A DNA stretch of 39,181 nucleotides from Oscillospiraceae bacterium (GCA_015068025.1 SVLH01000017.1:1-39181); one strand, 5' to 3'; numbered from the stretch's first letter, positions 6,779 to 15,745 are shown. Notes: generated by a model not told the origin, from the letters alone. Made by a program: numbers and translations.

Positions 6779-7621
6779 TCAACCGTTGAACGACACGCGG
6801 GGAAGCGCCGCTTCGGCCTCTTTGCCGAGCCACTCTTCCAGACACAGACCGCTGTCGCGGATGGCCAACGCGGCTTCCTTGCCCACGTAGCGGTAGTGCC
6901 AGGGTTCATAAATAATACCGGTGATGTCCACCTTGTCCTTAGGATAACGCAGAATAAAGCCGTATTCATAGCAATGCTCCATCAGCCACTTCTGCTCGGC
7001 GGTGTTCTCCTGATCCTCCTCCAACAACTGGTAACTGAGGGCCACAATATCAAAGGCCATACCGGTCTGATGCTCACTGGTACCTGGAACAGCCACCACG
7101 CGGCCAGCCTCCTGACGGGCGGTCTCTGCATCGTATCCCTGCTTCTTCAGGCGCTCTATCTTGTTGTTATACAGCCCCACCTGGGTGTCATAGGAGCGAT
7201 AGGCGGAGCCCACAATGGCGTGAAGGCCATCCGCTTTACAGGCATTCAGCATCTCCATCAGGGCGTCATACACGCGGGAATCCGCCTGCATGCCGTTGGG
7301 GAGGTTGACCAGCGTCATCTCGTAATCCTCCGGCACCGGATTCCACGGATTCACCAGCAGGAGTTCCCACGAAGTGGTGTCGAAGCCGGCGGCGGGGATC
7401 TCGGGCTCAACAGGCACTTCCGGTTCCACGGGGACTTCCGGCTGGGGATCGCCTTCGGGCGTCTTGTCTTCTTCGGGAGGCGTAATCACTGCGCCAGAGA
7501 GCTGCTCCGTATCTTTCGGAGGCCGATCCTCTTTGTTGGTCGCCGGTTCAGCTTTCCACAGCCATACCAGCACCACCGCAACCGTCAACAACGCCAATAC
7601 GGCACCGAGAAGTTTTTTCAT
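6779..7621 (-). CDS. VanY-type D-alanyl-D-alanine carboxypeptidase (M15B)
   Basis: A 280-residue membrane-anchored, extracytoplasmic peptidoglycan peptidase. It has an N-terminal membrane segment (residues 4-22), then a Pro/Glu-rich linker with EPEVPV repeats (about 50-76) that would span the wall. The M15B catalytic domain follows, with the zinc motif SEHQTGMAFD near residue 181 and EPWHYRYVG near the C-terminus. The family trims the terminal D-Ala from stem peptides. No vanRS, vanH, vanA or vanX is nearby, so a housekeeping wall role is likelier than glycopeptide resistance. The SD AGGAGG is 8 bases before the ATG. A TATAAT at 7661-7666 on the minus strand is a plausible -10. Confidence 0.9.
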   Translation of the reverse strand: MKKLLGAVLALLTVAVVLVWLWKAEPATNKEDRPPKDTEQLSGAVITPPEEDKTPEGDPQPEVPVEPEVPVEPEIPAAGFDTTSWELLLVNPWNPVPEDYEMTLVNLPNGMQADSRVYDALMEMLNACKADGLHAIVGSAYRSYDTQVGLYNNKIERLKKQGYDAETARQEAGRVVAVPGTSEHQTGMAFDIVALSYQLLEEDQENTAEQKWLMEHCYEYGFILRYPKDKVDITGIIYEPWHYRYVGKEAALAIRDSGLCLEEWLGKEAEAALPRVSFNG

Positions 7622-7714
7622 GTCATCGACCTCCTGTGTTACATTTCAACATGATCTGTCATTATACTACACCTCCCACGTCGGGAAAGCAAGCGGCAAG
7701 CGGTGAATCGACAG

Positions 7715-7745
7715 AAAAAAACGGTCGGCTTAACGCCGACCGTTT
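7715..7745 (-). terminator. Terminator of the ABC importer operon
   Basis: Minus strand AAACGGTCGGC / GCCGACCGTTT, an 11-bp stem with a 5-base loop, followed by TTTT. It lies 23 bases past the permease stop. Confidence 0.9.
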
Positions 7746-7767
7746 TTGAAAGACTGGTATGTACCGC

Positions 7768-8793
7768 TTACTGGGCAGCCATCTTGCGGGCCTTGGCTTC
7801 CATCTTGTTGCGGACAACGTCGATGGTAACAGCCAGGATGATAACGGCACCGATCACGATGTACTGAACGTCGTTGGAAACGCCGATCAGGTTCAGACCG
7901 TTGCGGATGACAGCCATAATCATGGCGCCGATCAGAGTACCCCAGATGGTACCCTTGCCGCCGGTAAAGGAGGCACCACCGACGATACAGGCAGCGATGG
8001 CGTCGTTATCGTAGGTCTGACCGGCGTTGCCGTTGGCGGAAGCCAGACGGCCAACGGAGACCACGCCAGCCATACCGGCCATGAAGCCGGACAGGGCATA
8101 GACGAAGGTCAGCACGTTCTTGGAGGGGATACCGGACAGACGGGCAGCTTCCGCGTTGCCGCCGCAGCAGTAGATCTGACGACCCAAAGCGGACTTGGTC
8201 AGGAACACGTGGAAGATGCAGAACACGACAATGACCAGGATAAAGCTGAAGGGGATGCCGGGGAAGGTGACAGCACCTTCAGCATTCCGGATCTTCAGAA
8301 TGGAGCTGCCGCCGATCCACATCAGGGAATCAACACCCTTGCCGGTGAAGCCGATGGTCGTGGAACCGGTAATAACCAGCGCCAAGCCCCACAGCACGTT
8401 CTTCATGCCCATGGTGGAAACGAAGGGATGGGGCAGATCCAGGCGGGTCAGCAGCAGGCCGTTGACAATACCGGCGCAGGTACTGGCAGCCAGACCGGCC
8501 AGAATCAGGACGACCGGATTGGTGATACCAAATTTCTGAACCAAAACACCGATCAGGCAGGTGCACATCACGCAGTTGGAACCGACAGACAGGTCAATGC
8601 CTGCGGTAATCAGGCAGCACAGCATACCGGAAGCAATCAGGCAGTTGATGGATGCCTGCTTCAGGATAATCATAATGTTGCCAACTGTGGGAAACTTGTC
8701 AGGCCTCAAGATGCAGAAAATGGCGGCCAGGATCACCAGGGCCATCAGAGTACCGAGCTTCTGCAGGAGCTCCTTTGCTTTCTTCATGTTCAT
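7768..8793 (-). CDS. Sugar/inositol ABC transporter permease (RbsC family)
   Basis: A 341-residue integral membrane subunit of a CUT2-type importer with 8-10 hydrophobic segments. RbsC-family blocks are seen: ITAGIDLSVGSNC, GLAASTCAGIVNGLLLTRL, and GGNAEAARLSGIPSKNVLTFVYALSGFMAGMAGV. Its ATG overlaps the ATPase stop (ATGA), which indicates translational coupling; a second ATG lies two codons in. Divergence from the iol genes across a shared-type operator points to myo-inositol as cargo; ribose or another sugar cannot be excluded. Confidence 0.93.
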   Translation of the reverse strand: MNMKKAKELLQKLGTLMALVILAAIFCILRPDKFPTVGNIMIILKQASINCLIASGMLCCLITAGIDLSVGSNCVMCTCLIGVLVQKFGITNPVVLILAGLAASTCAGIVNGLLLTRLDLPHPFVSTMGMKNVLWGLALVITGSTTIGFTGKGVDSLMWIGGSSILKIRNAEGAVTFPGIPFSFILVIVVFCIFHVFLTKSALGRQIYCCGGNAEAARLSGIPSKNVLTFVYALSGFMAGMAGVVSVGRLASANGNAGQTYDNDAIAACIVGGASFTGGKGTIWGTLIGAMIMAVIRNGLNLIGVSNDVQYIVIGAVIILAVTIDVVRNKMEAKARKMAAQ

Positions 8794-10295
8794 TCGTCTA
8801 ACTCTCCTCCCCAGGCTGCTTTCATGATGTCTTCAGAGTTGAAATGCTTGGAATCGCGCTCGATGTCGGCCATCACACGGCCGCCGCGCATGACCACCAC
8901 GTGATCGCTCATTGCCAGGATCTCGGGCAGTTCAGAGGAAACCATGATGACGCACTTGCCGGCCTTGACCAGGTCGTTCATCACACGGTAAACCTCGATC
9001 TTCGCGCCAACGTCGATACCGCGGGTAGGCTCATCGAAGATAAAGATGTCGGCGTCAATGTTGACCCACTTGCCGATAACCACCTTCTGCTGGTTGCCGC
9101 CTGACAGCTGACCCACAACCTCGTCCAGAGACGGTGTCTTGATCTTCAGGGCCCTGACATTTTCCTCGCCGGTCTCCTGAATGCGCTTCTTGTCCAGGAA
9201 GGGGCCATTGCTGAAGCCCTTCATGTTGGCCAGGATCAGGTTGGTGCGGACATCCAGAGACAGCACCAGACCCTGGCCTTTACGGTCTTCCGTCAGGAAC
9301 GCGATCTTACGCTTGATGGCGTCCTGCGGCTTTTTTATAGTAACTTTTTCACCCTTGACGTAGACTTCACCGCTGTCGATCTTGTCTGCACCGAAGATGG
9401 CGCGCATGGCCTCGGTACGGCCCGCACCGACCAGACCGGCAAAGCCGGTGACCTGACCGGCATGGCACTTGAAGGAAACATCGTGCAGCACACCGGCCTC
9501 GTTGATGTTTCGGGCTTCCAGCCAAACCTCGCCCTTTTCGCCGAACTCCTTGGGATACAGGTTATCCAGAGTACGGCCGACCATGGCGTTGATCAGGGAG
9601 TCTTCAGTCATGTTCTCGATGTCTTCCGTCACGATGTGCTCGCCATCGCGCATAACGGTGACACGGTCACAGAGTTCAAAGAGTTCTTCCAACTTATGAG
9701 AGACGAACAGGATGGCAACGCCCTTGGCCTTCAGACCGCGGACAACTTCCATCAGCTGTACGATTTCTTCCTTGCCCAGAGAGGAAGTGGGCTCATCCAT
9801 GATGATGAGTTTCGCTTCCAGAGAGACCGCCTTGGCGATCTCCACCATCTGCTGCAAGCCGGTACCCAGCTTGCCAGCTTCCATTTTCACATCGATTTCG
9901 GGATGTCCCAGTGTTGCCAAAGCTTCGTGTGCTTCTTTGTACATTCTGGGATAGTCCAAAAGGAGGCCTTTTTTCACGGCACGTCCCATGAAAACATTGT
10001 CCACAACAGGCAGCTGCTTAACAATGTTCAGCTCCTGATAGACGCAGGCAATACCAGCTTCCCGGGACTGGACGGGGTTGCGGAAGACCTTCTTCTCGCC
10101 ATCCACAAAGATCTCGCCCTCTTCGGGATTATGTACGCCGGTGAGTACCTTGATCAAGGTGGACTTACCGGCACCGTTCTCGCCAATCAGACCGTGGATC
10201 TCGCCGGGTCTGATACCAATGGACATGTTTTTCAATGCAACGACACCAGGAAAACGTTTGGTAACATTTTTTAATTCGACGACATATTCGTTCAT
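8790..10295 (-). CDS. Sugar/inositol ABC transporter ATP-binding protein (RbsA/MglA family)
   Basis: A 501-residue protein with two fused ATPase domains, as in CUT2 importers. First domain: Walker A GENGAGKSTL, Walker B IIMDEPTSSL; its signature is the degenerate GTGLQQMVEIAKA. Second domain: the P-loop is GLVGAGRTEA, with Arg replacing Lys as is normal in this family; signature LSGGNQQKVVIGKW, Walker B IFDEPTRGID. It powers uptake through the RbsC-like permease. It follows the binding-protein gene after 148 bases that hold a strong stem-loop, so it is probably expressed less than the binding protein. Confidence 0.95.
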   Translation of the reverse strand: MNEYVVELKNVTKRFPGVVALKNMSIGIRPGEIHGLIGENGAGKSTLIKVLTGVHNPEEGEIFVDGEKKVFRNPVQSREAGIACVYQELNIVKQLPVVDNVFMGRAVKKGLLLDYPRMYKEAHEALATLGHPEIDVKMEAGKLGTGLQQMVEIAKAVSLEAKLIIMDEPTSSLGKEEIVQLMEVVRGLKAKGVAILFVSHKLEELFELCDRVTVMRDGEHIVTEDIENMTEDSLINAMVGRTLDNLYPKEFGEKGEVWLEARNINEAGVLHDVSFKCHAGQVTGFAGLVGAGRTEAMRAIFGADKIDSGEVYVKGEKVTIKKPQDAIKRKIAFLTEDRKGQGLVLSLDVRTNLILANMKGFSNGPFLDKKRIQETGEENVRALKIKTPSLDEVVGQLSGGNQQKVVIGKWVNIDADIFIFDEPTRGIDVGAKIEVYRVMNDLVKAGKCVIMVSSELPEILAMSDHVVVMRGGRVMADIERDSKHFNSEDIMKAAWGGELDE

Positions 10296-10361
10296 GGAAT
10301 TACCTCGTTTCTTTCCTGATTTGCGTTTTTCCGCGGCGCCGGCAGGGGCGGCGGATTACAG

Positions 10362-10395
10362 GGATATGGCGGCAGAGGATTCTGCCGCCATATCC
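10362..10395 (-). other. Intercistronic stem-loop between binding protein and ATPase genes
   Basis: Perfect 15-bp stem (GGATATGGCGGCAGA / TCTGCCGCCATATCC) with a 4-base loop. On the minus strand it is followed by CTGTAATC, with no T tract. It is probably a 3' stabiliser or partial terminator that raises binding-protein mRNA over the downstream genes, as known for malE-malF. Confidence 0.75.
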
Positions 10396-10443
10396 TGATT
10401 TGGTGTTTAACTATGTAGAACAGTTAAAGTTCGCAGGTGTGAA

Positions 10444-11400
10444 TTACTTCAGGAACTCGTCAACGTTCTCAGCGTTAACAACTGCAACGGGAGCGGCGAT
10501 GACTTCCTCAACAGCCTCGCCCTTGATGGCCTTGTAAGCATTCATGACGGCATCGTAACCCATAGCTTCGGGCTGCTGGGCGACGGTAGCCTTCACGAGC
10601 TCGCCGGCCTTGATCAGATCGAGAGCGGACTTGTTGCCGTCGAAGCCAACGATGGTGATGTCGGTGACTTCAGCGCTCTTGCAGGCCTGCATGGCGCCGA
10701 TGGCGGTATCGTCGTTGTGGCAGAACACGACGTCGATCTCACCGGCGTAGCTGGTCAGCAGGTCTTCCATGGTCTTGGTAGCGCCGTCGGTGGTGTTCTG
10801 GCCGGACAGAGCATCGAGAACTTCCACGCCCTTGTCAGCGCAGGCCTTCTCATAGCCAGCGCGGCGCAGGTTGGAGGTATTGTCGCCTTCCTGACCGTAG
10901 ATGATAACGGCCTTGATGTCGGTGCCCAGAGTGTCGATGGCCCAGATGCCGCCCTGCTCGGCAGCAACGTCATTCATGGTGCCGACGAAAGCGGTCTGGC
11001 CATCCAGGCCCAGGTTGGTGTCAACAGCCAGAACGGGGATCTTCTTTTCCAGAGCAGCGGCCAGAGCAGCGCAGGCAGCGTCAGCATCGTTGGGAGCGCA
11101 GATGATGGCGTCAACGTTGGCAGCGATCTGCTCCTCGATCATGGTGACCTGACCAGCGATGTCGGACTCAGCGCCGGGGCCAACAACGGTGACCTTCACG
11201 TTCTCGCCCAGTTCAGCGGCAGCCTTTTCGCAGCCGGCCTTCACATAGCCCCAGTACTCGGAGGACAGGGTCTTCAGGACAACAGCGATCTCAATGGTGT
11301 CTTCGGTGTTGGAGGTGGTGGTGTCGTCCTTCTTCTCGCCGCAGGCGACAAGGGACAGGGCCATAATCATGGCCAGAGTCAGTGCAAGGAACTTCTTCAT
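10444..11400 (-). CDS. Sugar/inositol ABC transporter substrate-binding lipoprotein (RbsB family)
   Basis: A 318-residue lipoprotein. It has a signal peptide and lipobox ending LSLVAC, with Cys 20 as the acylated residue, followed by a polar linker GEKKDDTTTS. A periplasmic-binding-protein type 1 (Peripla_BP_4) fold follows, with ICAPNDADAACAALAAALEKKIPVLAVDTN and IVGFDGNKSALDLIKAGEL. It is first in the importer operon, with a promoter at 11482-11511 and a LacI-type operator core at 11450-11457. Linkage to iol genes makes myo-inositol the likely ligand (inference). Confidence 0.93.
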   Translation of the reverse strand: MKKFLALTLAMIMALSLVACGEKKDDTTTSNTEDTIEIAVVLKTLSSEYWGYVKAGCEKAAAELGENVKVTVVGPGAESDIAGQVTMIEEQIAANVDAIICAPNDADAACAALAAALEKKIPVLAVDTNLGLDGQTAFVGTMNDVAAEQGGIWAIDTLGTDIKAVIIYGQEGDNTSNLRRAGYEKACADKGVEVLDALSGQNTTDGATKTMEDLLTSYAGEIDVVFCHNDDTAIGAMQACKSAEVTDITIVGFDGNKSALDLIKAGELVKATVAQQPEAMGYDAVMNAYKAIKGEAVEEVIAAPVAVVNAENVDEFLK

Positions 11401-11446
11401 TACTTCTTTTCTCCTTTTACAATTTTTCCGAAAAATGCAGCGTTAA

Positions 11447-11460
11447 GGAAAACGTTTAGC
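11447..11460. promoter_or_regulatory. LacI-type operator before the ABC importer operon
   Basis: GGAAAACGTTTAGC, with palindromic core AAACGTTT at 11450-11457. It lies about 15-25 bases after the predicted start of the minus-strand transcript. The same core occurs at the iolE promoter (11782-11789). The form fits LacI-family operators, including CcpA cre sites. Confidence 0.55.
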
Positions 11461-11481
11461 ATTCCCCGGTAATGCGTATTT

Positions 11482-11511
11482 ATCCTAGCACAAAACCACC
11501 CGCCGCGTCAA
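11482..11511 (-). promoter_or_regulatory. Promoter of the ABC importer operon
   Basis: Minus strand -35 TTGACG (11506-11511), 18-base spacer, -10 TAGGAT (11482-11487). The remainder of the 11512-11741 gap is AT-rich and shows no gene. Confidence 0.65.
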
Positions 11512-11741
11512 TAGATTGCTGAATTTCTGTACGCTTTTGAATAAAATTTTCTTTTTCTTTTGTGCAAAATGCAAAAAACGCCCCCCTTGTACAAATTTTG
11601 CCCTGCTTTTTTAGTAAAAACTGTACCTTCCGTTCGCCATCCGCCCCCTTTCCGCATCGCAGCGCTTTCTGTCATATACATAAAAAATAAGAAACCACTT
11701 TGGGCAAATCATAAAAAATCAAACGGCGGATGGAATTTTCG

Positions 11742-11770
11742 TTGATTTTCTTTAAAAATGATGGTACTTT
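11742..11770 (+). promoter_or_regulatory. Promoter of the iol operon
   Basis: Plus strand -35 TTGATT (11742-11747), 17-base spacer, -10 TACTTT (11765-11770). The predicted start is near 11777, immediately before the second operator. This leaves a leader of about 124 bases before iolE in which no riboswitch is recognised. Confidence 0.55.
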
Positions 11771-11778
11771 TAGAACAG

Positions 11779-11792
11779 CGAAAACGTTTGCC
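11779..11792. promoter_or_regulatory. LacI-type operator at the iol promoter
   Basis: GCGAAAACGTTTGC, near-palindromic with core AAACGTTT (11782-11789). It matches nine consecutive bases (GAAAACGTTT region) of the site before the importer operon and sits at the predicted transcription start, where binding would block initiation. Confidence 0.6.
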
Positions 11793-11900
11793 CTTTTCGC
11801 GCTTTTCCTGCGCCCAAAAAAGGACACGATCTGCGTCGGATTCTCTTCCGGCTGCCGTTTTCCCAATGATGTCTGTAAATTTTTTAAGGAGGAATTTCCT

Positions 11901-12803
11901 ATGTTTGATCCCAAGCGCGTATCCCTCGGCATTGCCCCTATCGGCTGGTGCAACGACGATATGCCCGAGCTGGGCGCCGAAAACACCTTCCAGCAGATCG
12001 TCAGCGAGATGGCTCTGGCCGGCTTCACCGGCTGCGAGATCGGCAACAAGTATCCCACCGACCCCGCCGAACTGAAAAAGGCTCTGGATCTGCGCGGTAT
12101 GCGCATCGCCAGCCGCTGGTATTCTTCCTTCATCCTGACCCGTCCCATCGAGGAGGAGATCGCCGACTTCACCGCCAATCTGGACTTTCTGGAAGCCGTC
12201 GGCGCCAACCGCATCAATGTCAGCGAGCAGAGCTACTCCATTCAGGGCCAGATGGACACTCCCGTTCTCACCGGCGGCCATAAGCACGTCATGAACGACG
12301 AGGAGTGGGACCGCTTCTGCGCCGGTCTGAATACCCTGGGCAAGATCGCCGTGGAGCGCGGCTTCAAGCTGTGCTTCCATCATCACATGGGCACCGTGGT
12401 GCAGACCTCCGAGGAGACTGACCGTATGATGCAGAACACCGATCCCCGCTATGTGTTCCTGTGCTTCGACACCGGTCACTTCACCTTCGCTGGCGAAGAT
12501 CCCCTGACCATGCTGAAGAAGTATGTGGACCGTGTGGGCCACGTCCACCTGAAGGATATGCGCCTCCCCGTGGTCGAGGAAGTCCGCAAGAACAACTGGA
12601 GCTTCCTGCAGGCCGTCCGCAACGGTTCCTTCACCGTTCCCGGTGACGGCGGCGTGGACTTTGACCCCGTGTTCAAGGTGCTGTCCGAGGCCAACTACGA
12701 GGGCTGGCTGCTGGTCGAAGCCGAGCAGGATCCCGCCAAGGCAAATCCTCTGGAGTACGCCATGAAGGGCCGCAAGTATATCCGCGAGCATACCGGTCTT
12801 TAA
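11901..12803 (+). CDS. iolE: Myo-inosose-2 dehydratase
   Basis: A 300-residue TIM-barrel (xylose-isomerase-like) metalloenzyme. IolE removes water from 2-keto-myo-inositol (inosose) to give 3D-(3,5/4)-trihydroxycyclohexane-1,2-dione. Family blocks seen: the N-terminal VSLGIAPIGWCNDDMPELG, FHHHMGTVVQT, CFDTGHFTFAG, and VHLKDMR, which supplies metal-binding His/Asp/Glu residues. The length is normal for the family. The start ATG at 11901 follows AAGGAGG by 8 bases. It is first of iolE-iolB-iolD-iolG. Codons are strongly C/G-ended, as if highly expressed. Confidence 0.95.
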   Translation: MFDPKRVSLGIAPIGWCNDDMPELGAENTFQQIVSEMALAGFTGCEIGNKYPTDPAELKKALDLRGMRIASRWYSSFILTRPIEEEIADFTANLDFLEAVGANRINVSEQSYSIQGQMDTPVLTGGHKHVMNDEEWDRFCAGLNTLGKIAVERGFKLCFHHHMGTVVQTSEETDRMMQNTDPRYVFLCFDTGHFTFAGEDPLTMLKKYVDRVGHVHLKDMRLPVVEEVRKNNWSFLQAVRNGSFTVPGDGGVDFDPVFKVLSEANYEGWLLVEAEQDPAKANPLEYAMKGRKYIREHTGL

Positions 12804-12830
12804 TCCAGATCGAAACAGGAGATGATCCCC

Positions 12831-13634
12831 ATGACTTATTTCACCAAGAATGCCGAGCTGAAAAACGGCTACAACACCTACATCGATGCCGATACCGACG
12901 ATATGGGCACCCTGATGGATGTTGGCCTGCTGCTGATGGAGGCCGGCGACACCTACGTCTTTGACGAGGCCGAGAAGGAAGTGGCCGTTCTGCTGTTCTC
13001 CGGCAAGGTCACCTATGAGTGGGACGGCAAGACCGTCGAGGCCGACCGCCCCAACTGCTTCCACCACGAAGCCTACTGCCTGCTGGCCGGCAAAGGCACC
13101 AAGATCACCCTCACCGCCCACGAGCACAGCGAGCTGTATATCCAGAAGACCCGCAACGAAAAACCCTTTGAGGCCGTGATGTACACTCCCGACACCATCG
13201 ACGTGGAGTACAAGGGTTCCAACGGCGAACTGATGGGCGCTATGGAGCGCGAGATCAAGACCTTCTTCGACCTGAGCAATGCTCCTTTCTCCAATATGGT
13301 TCTGGGTGAAGTGCTGAACCGTCCCGGCAAGTGGTCCTCCTATCCCCCCCATCACCATCCCCAGCCCGAGGTCTACTTCTACCGCTTCGACTATCCCGAC
13401 GGCTTCGGCGCAGGCTTTGCCAACGGCGAGATCTACAAGACCACCCACAACGGTCTGTCTGTGATCAACCACGGCTTCCATTCCCAGACCGCCGCTCCCG
13501 GCTATGCCATGTGCTACGCATGGGGCATCCGCCATCTGGAGGGAGATCCCTGGGACAAGACCCGCATCGACGACAAGGAGCACGCCTGGCTCTGGGAAGC
13601 CGATGCCAACGAGCACATCTACCCCAATCACTAA
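12831..13634 (+). CDS. iolB: 5-deoxy-glucuronate isomerase
   Basis: A 267-residue bicupin-like enzyme converting 5-deoxy-glucuronate to 2-deoxy-5-keto-gluconate. The metal site is visible: SYPPHHHPQPEVYFYRF holds His and Glu ligands, and the later GFHSQTAAPGYAMCYAWGI block holds a further His. The ATG at 12831 is preceded by AGGAGA; an in-frame ATG three codons earlier overlaps that SD and is less likely. It lies 27 bases after iolE in the same operon. Confidence 0.94.
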   Translation: MTYFTKNAELKNGYNTYIDADTDDMGTLMDVGLLLMEAGDTYVFDEAEKEVAVLLFSGKVTYEWDGKTVEADRPNCFHHEAYCLLAGKGTKITLTAHEHSELYIQKTRNEKPFEAVMYTPDTIDVEYKGSNGELMGAMEREIKTFFDLSNAPFSNMVLGEVLNRPGKWSSYPPHHHPQPEVYFYRFDYPDGFGAGFANGEIYKTTHNGLSVINHGFHSQTAAPGYAMCYAWGIRHLEGDPWDKTRIDDKEHAWLWEADANEHIYPNH

Positions 13635-13668
13635 ATCCCCCCAATCACTAATCAGGAGGTAATTTCCC

Positions 13669-15597
13669 ATGAAAACCGTTCGTTTGACCATGGCGCAGGC
13701 CCTGGTCCGTTTCCTGGAAAATCAGTTCATCGAGGTGGATGGCGTTCAGAACCGCTTTGTCCGCGGCGTGTTCATCATCCCCGGCCACGGTAACGTTGTC
13801 GGCATCGGTCAGGCTCTGACCCAGGAAGCCAAGCATCTGGAAGTCTGGCACGGCCAGAACGAGCAGGGAATGGCCCAGGCCGCCGTTGCTTTCGCCGCCC
13901 AGACCAAGCGCAAGCAGATCTGCGTGGCCACCTCTTCCGTCGGCCCCGGCGCCGCCAACATGGTCACCGCCTGCGGCACCGCCACCGCCAACAACCTGCC
14001 CCTGCTGGTGCTGCCCGGCGACACCTATGCCTGCCGTCAGCCTGACCCCGTTCTGCAGCAGGTCGAGCAGACCCACAACCTGTCCATCACCACCAACGAC
14101 GCCTTCAAGGCCGTGTGCCGCTACTGGGACCGCATCGTCCGTCCCGAGCAGCTGATGAGCGCCATGCTCTCCGCCTTCCGCGTGCTGACCGACCCCGCCA
14201 ACACCGGCGCCGTCTGCATCGCCATGCCCCAGGACGTCGAGGGCGAGGCTTACGATTATCCCGAGACCTTCTTCAAGAAGCGCGTGTGGCGTCTGGAGCG
14301 CCGCCCCGCCACCGAAGTGGCTCTGGAAGACGCTGCCGCTGCCATCAAGAAGGCCAAGCGTCCCATGCTGATCTGCGGCGGTGGTGTCCGCTACTCCGAG
14401 GCGCATGCCGAGTTCCGCGCATTTGCCGAGGCTACCGGCATCCCCTTCGGTGAGACCCAGTCCGGTAAGGGCGCCATCGAGTGGACCCATCCCCTGAACA
14501 TGGGCGGTCTGGGCGTCACCGGCTGCTCCGCCGCCAATGACATTGCCAAGAAGGCTGACCTGATCATCGGCGTCGGCACCCGCTACACCGACTTCACCAC
14601 CGCCTCCAAGTGGCTGTTCAAAGACAGCTGCAAGTTCGTCAACATCAACGTTTCTGAGTTCCAGGCCATCAAGATGGAAGCCGTCCCCGTTGTGTCTGAC
14701 GCCAAGGACTGCCTGCCCCGCCTGCTGGCCAAACTGGACGGCTACAAGGCTCCCTACACCACCGAAGTCACCACCGCCAAGGAAAAGTGGGTCAAGGAGC
14801 TGCAGCGTCTCGACAACATGGTCTTCGAGAACAAGAAGTCCTGGAAGCCCATCATCAACGATGCCAACGCCGATTCCGCCAAGCGCTTTGCCAAGGATCT
14901 GGATGCTGCTCTGTGCCAGACCACCGTTCTGGGCGCCATCAACGCCATGATGAGCGAGGGAGACGTGGCCGTGGGCGCCGCCGGCTCTCTGCCCGGCGAC
15001 ATGCAGCGCATGTGGCGTCCCACCGGCATCGACACCTATAACATGGAGTACGGCTACTCTACCATGGGTTATGAGATTGCCGGCGCTCTGGGCGCCAAGA
15101 TCGCCGTGGGCGACAAGCACGAAGTCTACGCCTTCTGCGGCGACGGCAGCTGGCACATGATGCACAGCGAAATCATCACCGCCCTAATGGAGCGCAAGAA
15201 GATCAACGTGTGCCTGTTCGATAACGCCTCCTACGGCTGCATCAACAACCTGCAGGTCGGCCACGGAAACAAGACCCTGTGCACCGAGCTGCGCTTCCGC
15301 AACAAGGACGGCTACTTCGGCGATTTCCTGAACATCGACTACGCCAAGGTCGCCGAGGGTTACGGCTGCAAGGCCTACTCCATCCGCACCATGGAAGAAC
15401 TGGTCGCCGCTTTCGAGGATGCCAAGAAGGTCAAAAACGTTCCCGTCGTGTTCGACATCAAGGTTCTGCCCAAGACCATGACCGACGGTTACGGTTCCTG
15501 GTGGCGCGTAGGCGACACCGAGGTTTCCGAGCGCCAGGAGAATCTGGACGCCTATGCCGATCATCTGGCACACGTCAAGGACGCCCGCAAGTATTAA
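13669..15597 (+). CDS. iolD: 3D-(3,5/4)-trihydroxycyclohexane-1,2-dione hydrolase, ThDP-dependent
   Basis: A 642-residue thiamine-diphosphate enzyme that opens the cyclohexane-dione ring to 5-deoxy-glucuronate. It has the acetolactate-synthase three-domain plan. The N-terminal Pyr domain carries the catalytic Glu in HGQNEQGMAQAA (about residue 65). The middle domain has GAIEWTHPLNMGGLGVTG. The C-terminal PP domain has the ThDP/Mg motif starting GDGSWHMMHSE and ending NASYGCINN. The length matches known IolD proteins. The SD is AGGAGG. It lies 34 bases after iolB. Confidence 0.96.
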   Translation: MKTVRLTMAQALVRFLENQFIEVDGVQNRFVRGVFIIPGHGNVVGIGQALTQEAKHLEVWHGQNEQGMAQAAVAFAAQTKRKQICVATSSVGPGAANMVTACGTATANNLPLLVLPGDTYACRQPDPVLQQVEQTHNLSITTNDAFKAVCRYWDRIVRPEQLMSAMLSAFRVLTDPANTGAVCIAMPQDVEGEAYDYPETFFKKRVWRLERRPATEVALEDAAAAIKKAKRPMLICGGGVRYSEAHAEFRAFAEATGIPFGETQSGKGAIEWTHPLNMGGLGVTGCSAANDIAKKADLIIGVGTRYTDFTTASKWLFKDSCKFVNINVSEFQAIKMEAVPVVSDAKDCLPRLLAKLDGYKAPYTTEVTTAKEKWVKELQRLDNMVFENKKSWKPIINDANADSAKRFAKDLDAALCQTTVLGAINAMMSEGDVAVGAAGSLPGDMQRMWRPTGIDTYNMEYGYSTMGYEIAGALGAKIAVGDKHEVYAFCGDGSWHMMHSEIITALMERKKINVCLFDNASYGCINNLQVGHGNKTLCTELRFRNKDGYFGDFLNIDYAKVAEGYGCKAYSIRTMEELVAAFEDAKKVKNVPVVFDIKVLPKTMTDGYGSWWRVGDTEVSERQENLDAYADHLAHVKDARKY

Positions 15598-15606
15598 AAT
15601 TTCTTT

Positions 15607-15745
15607 CAGGGGGGATTTCATCCCCCCTGGATACAACCTTTGTGCCGGACACAAAGGTTGATACCCCCCTCTCCCTCGCACCCGAGGGAGCCGTGCCCAA
15701 TGGCACGGGCATTGGTGTCACGGGCAGGCAAAGCCCGCCCGTGAC
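15607..15745 (+). repeat. Array of five consecutive hairpins between iolD and iolG
   Basis: Five back-to-back inverted repeats with different stems: CAGGGGGGAT/ATCCCCCCTG (15607-15629), CAACCTTTGTG/CACAAAGGTTG (15634-15660), CTCCCTCG/CGAGGGAG (15671-15690), CCGTGCC/GGCACGG (15691-15708) and GTCACGGGC/GCCCGTGAC (15717-15745). None has a following T tract. Composition differs from the flanking genes. It is either a composite REP-like dispersed repeat or an mRNA-processing/stability element. No open frame with an SD is seen in the gap. Confidence 0.7.

Noticed and set aside
11709-15165. Two long minus-strand frames (about 660 and 505 codons) opposite iolE-iolB-iolD
   Set aside because: They are antisense shadows, rich in Gly/His/Val from C-ended codons on the coding strand.
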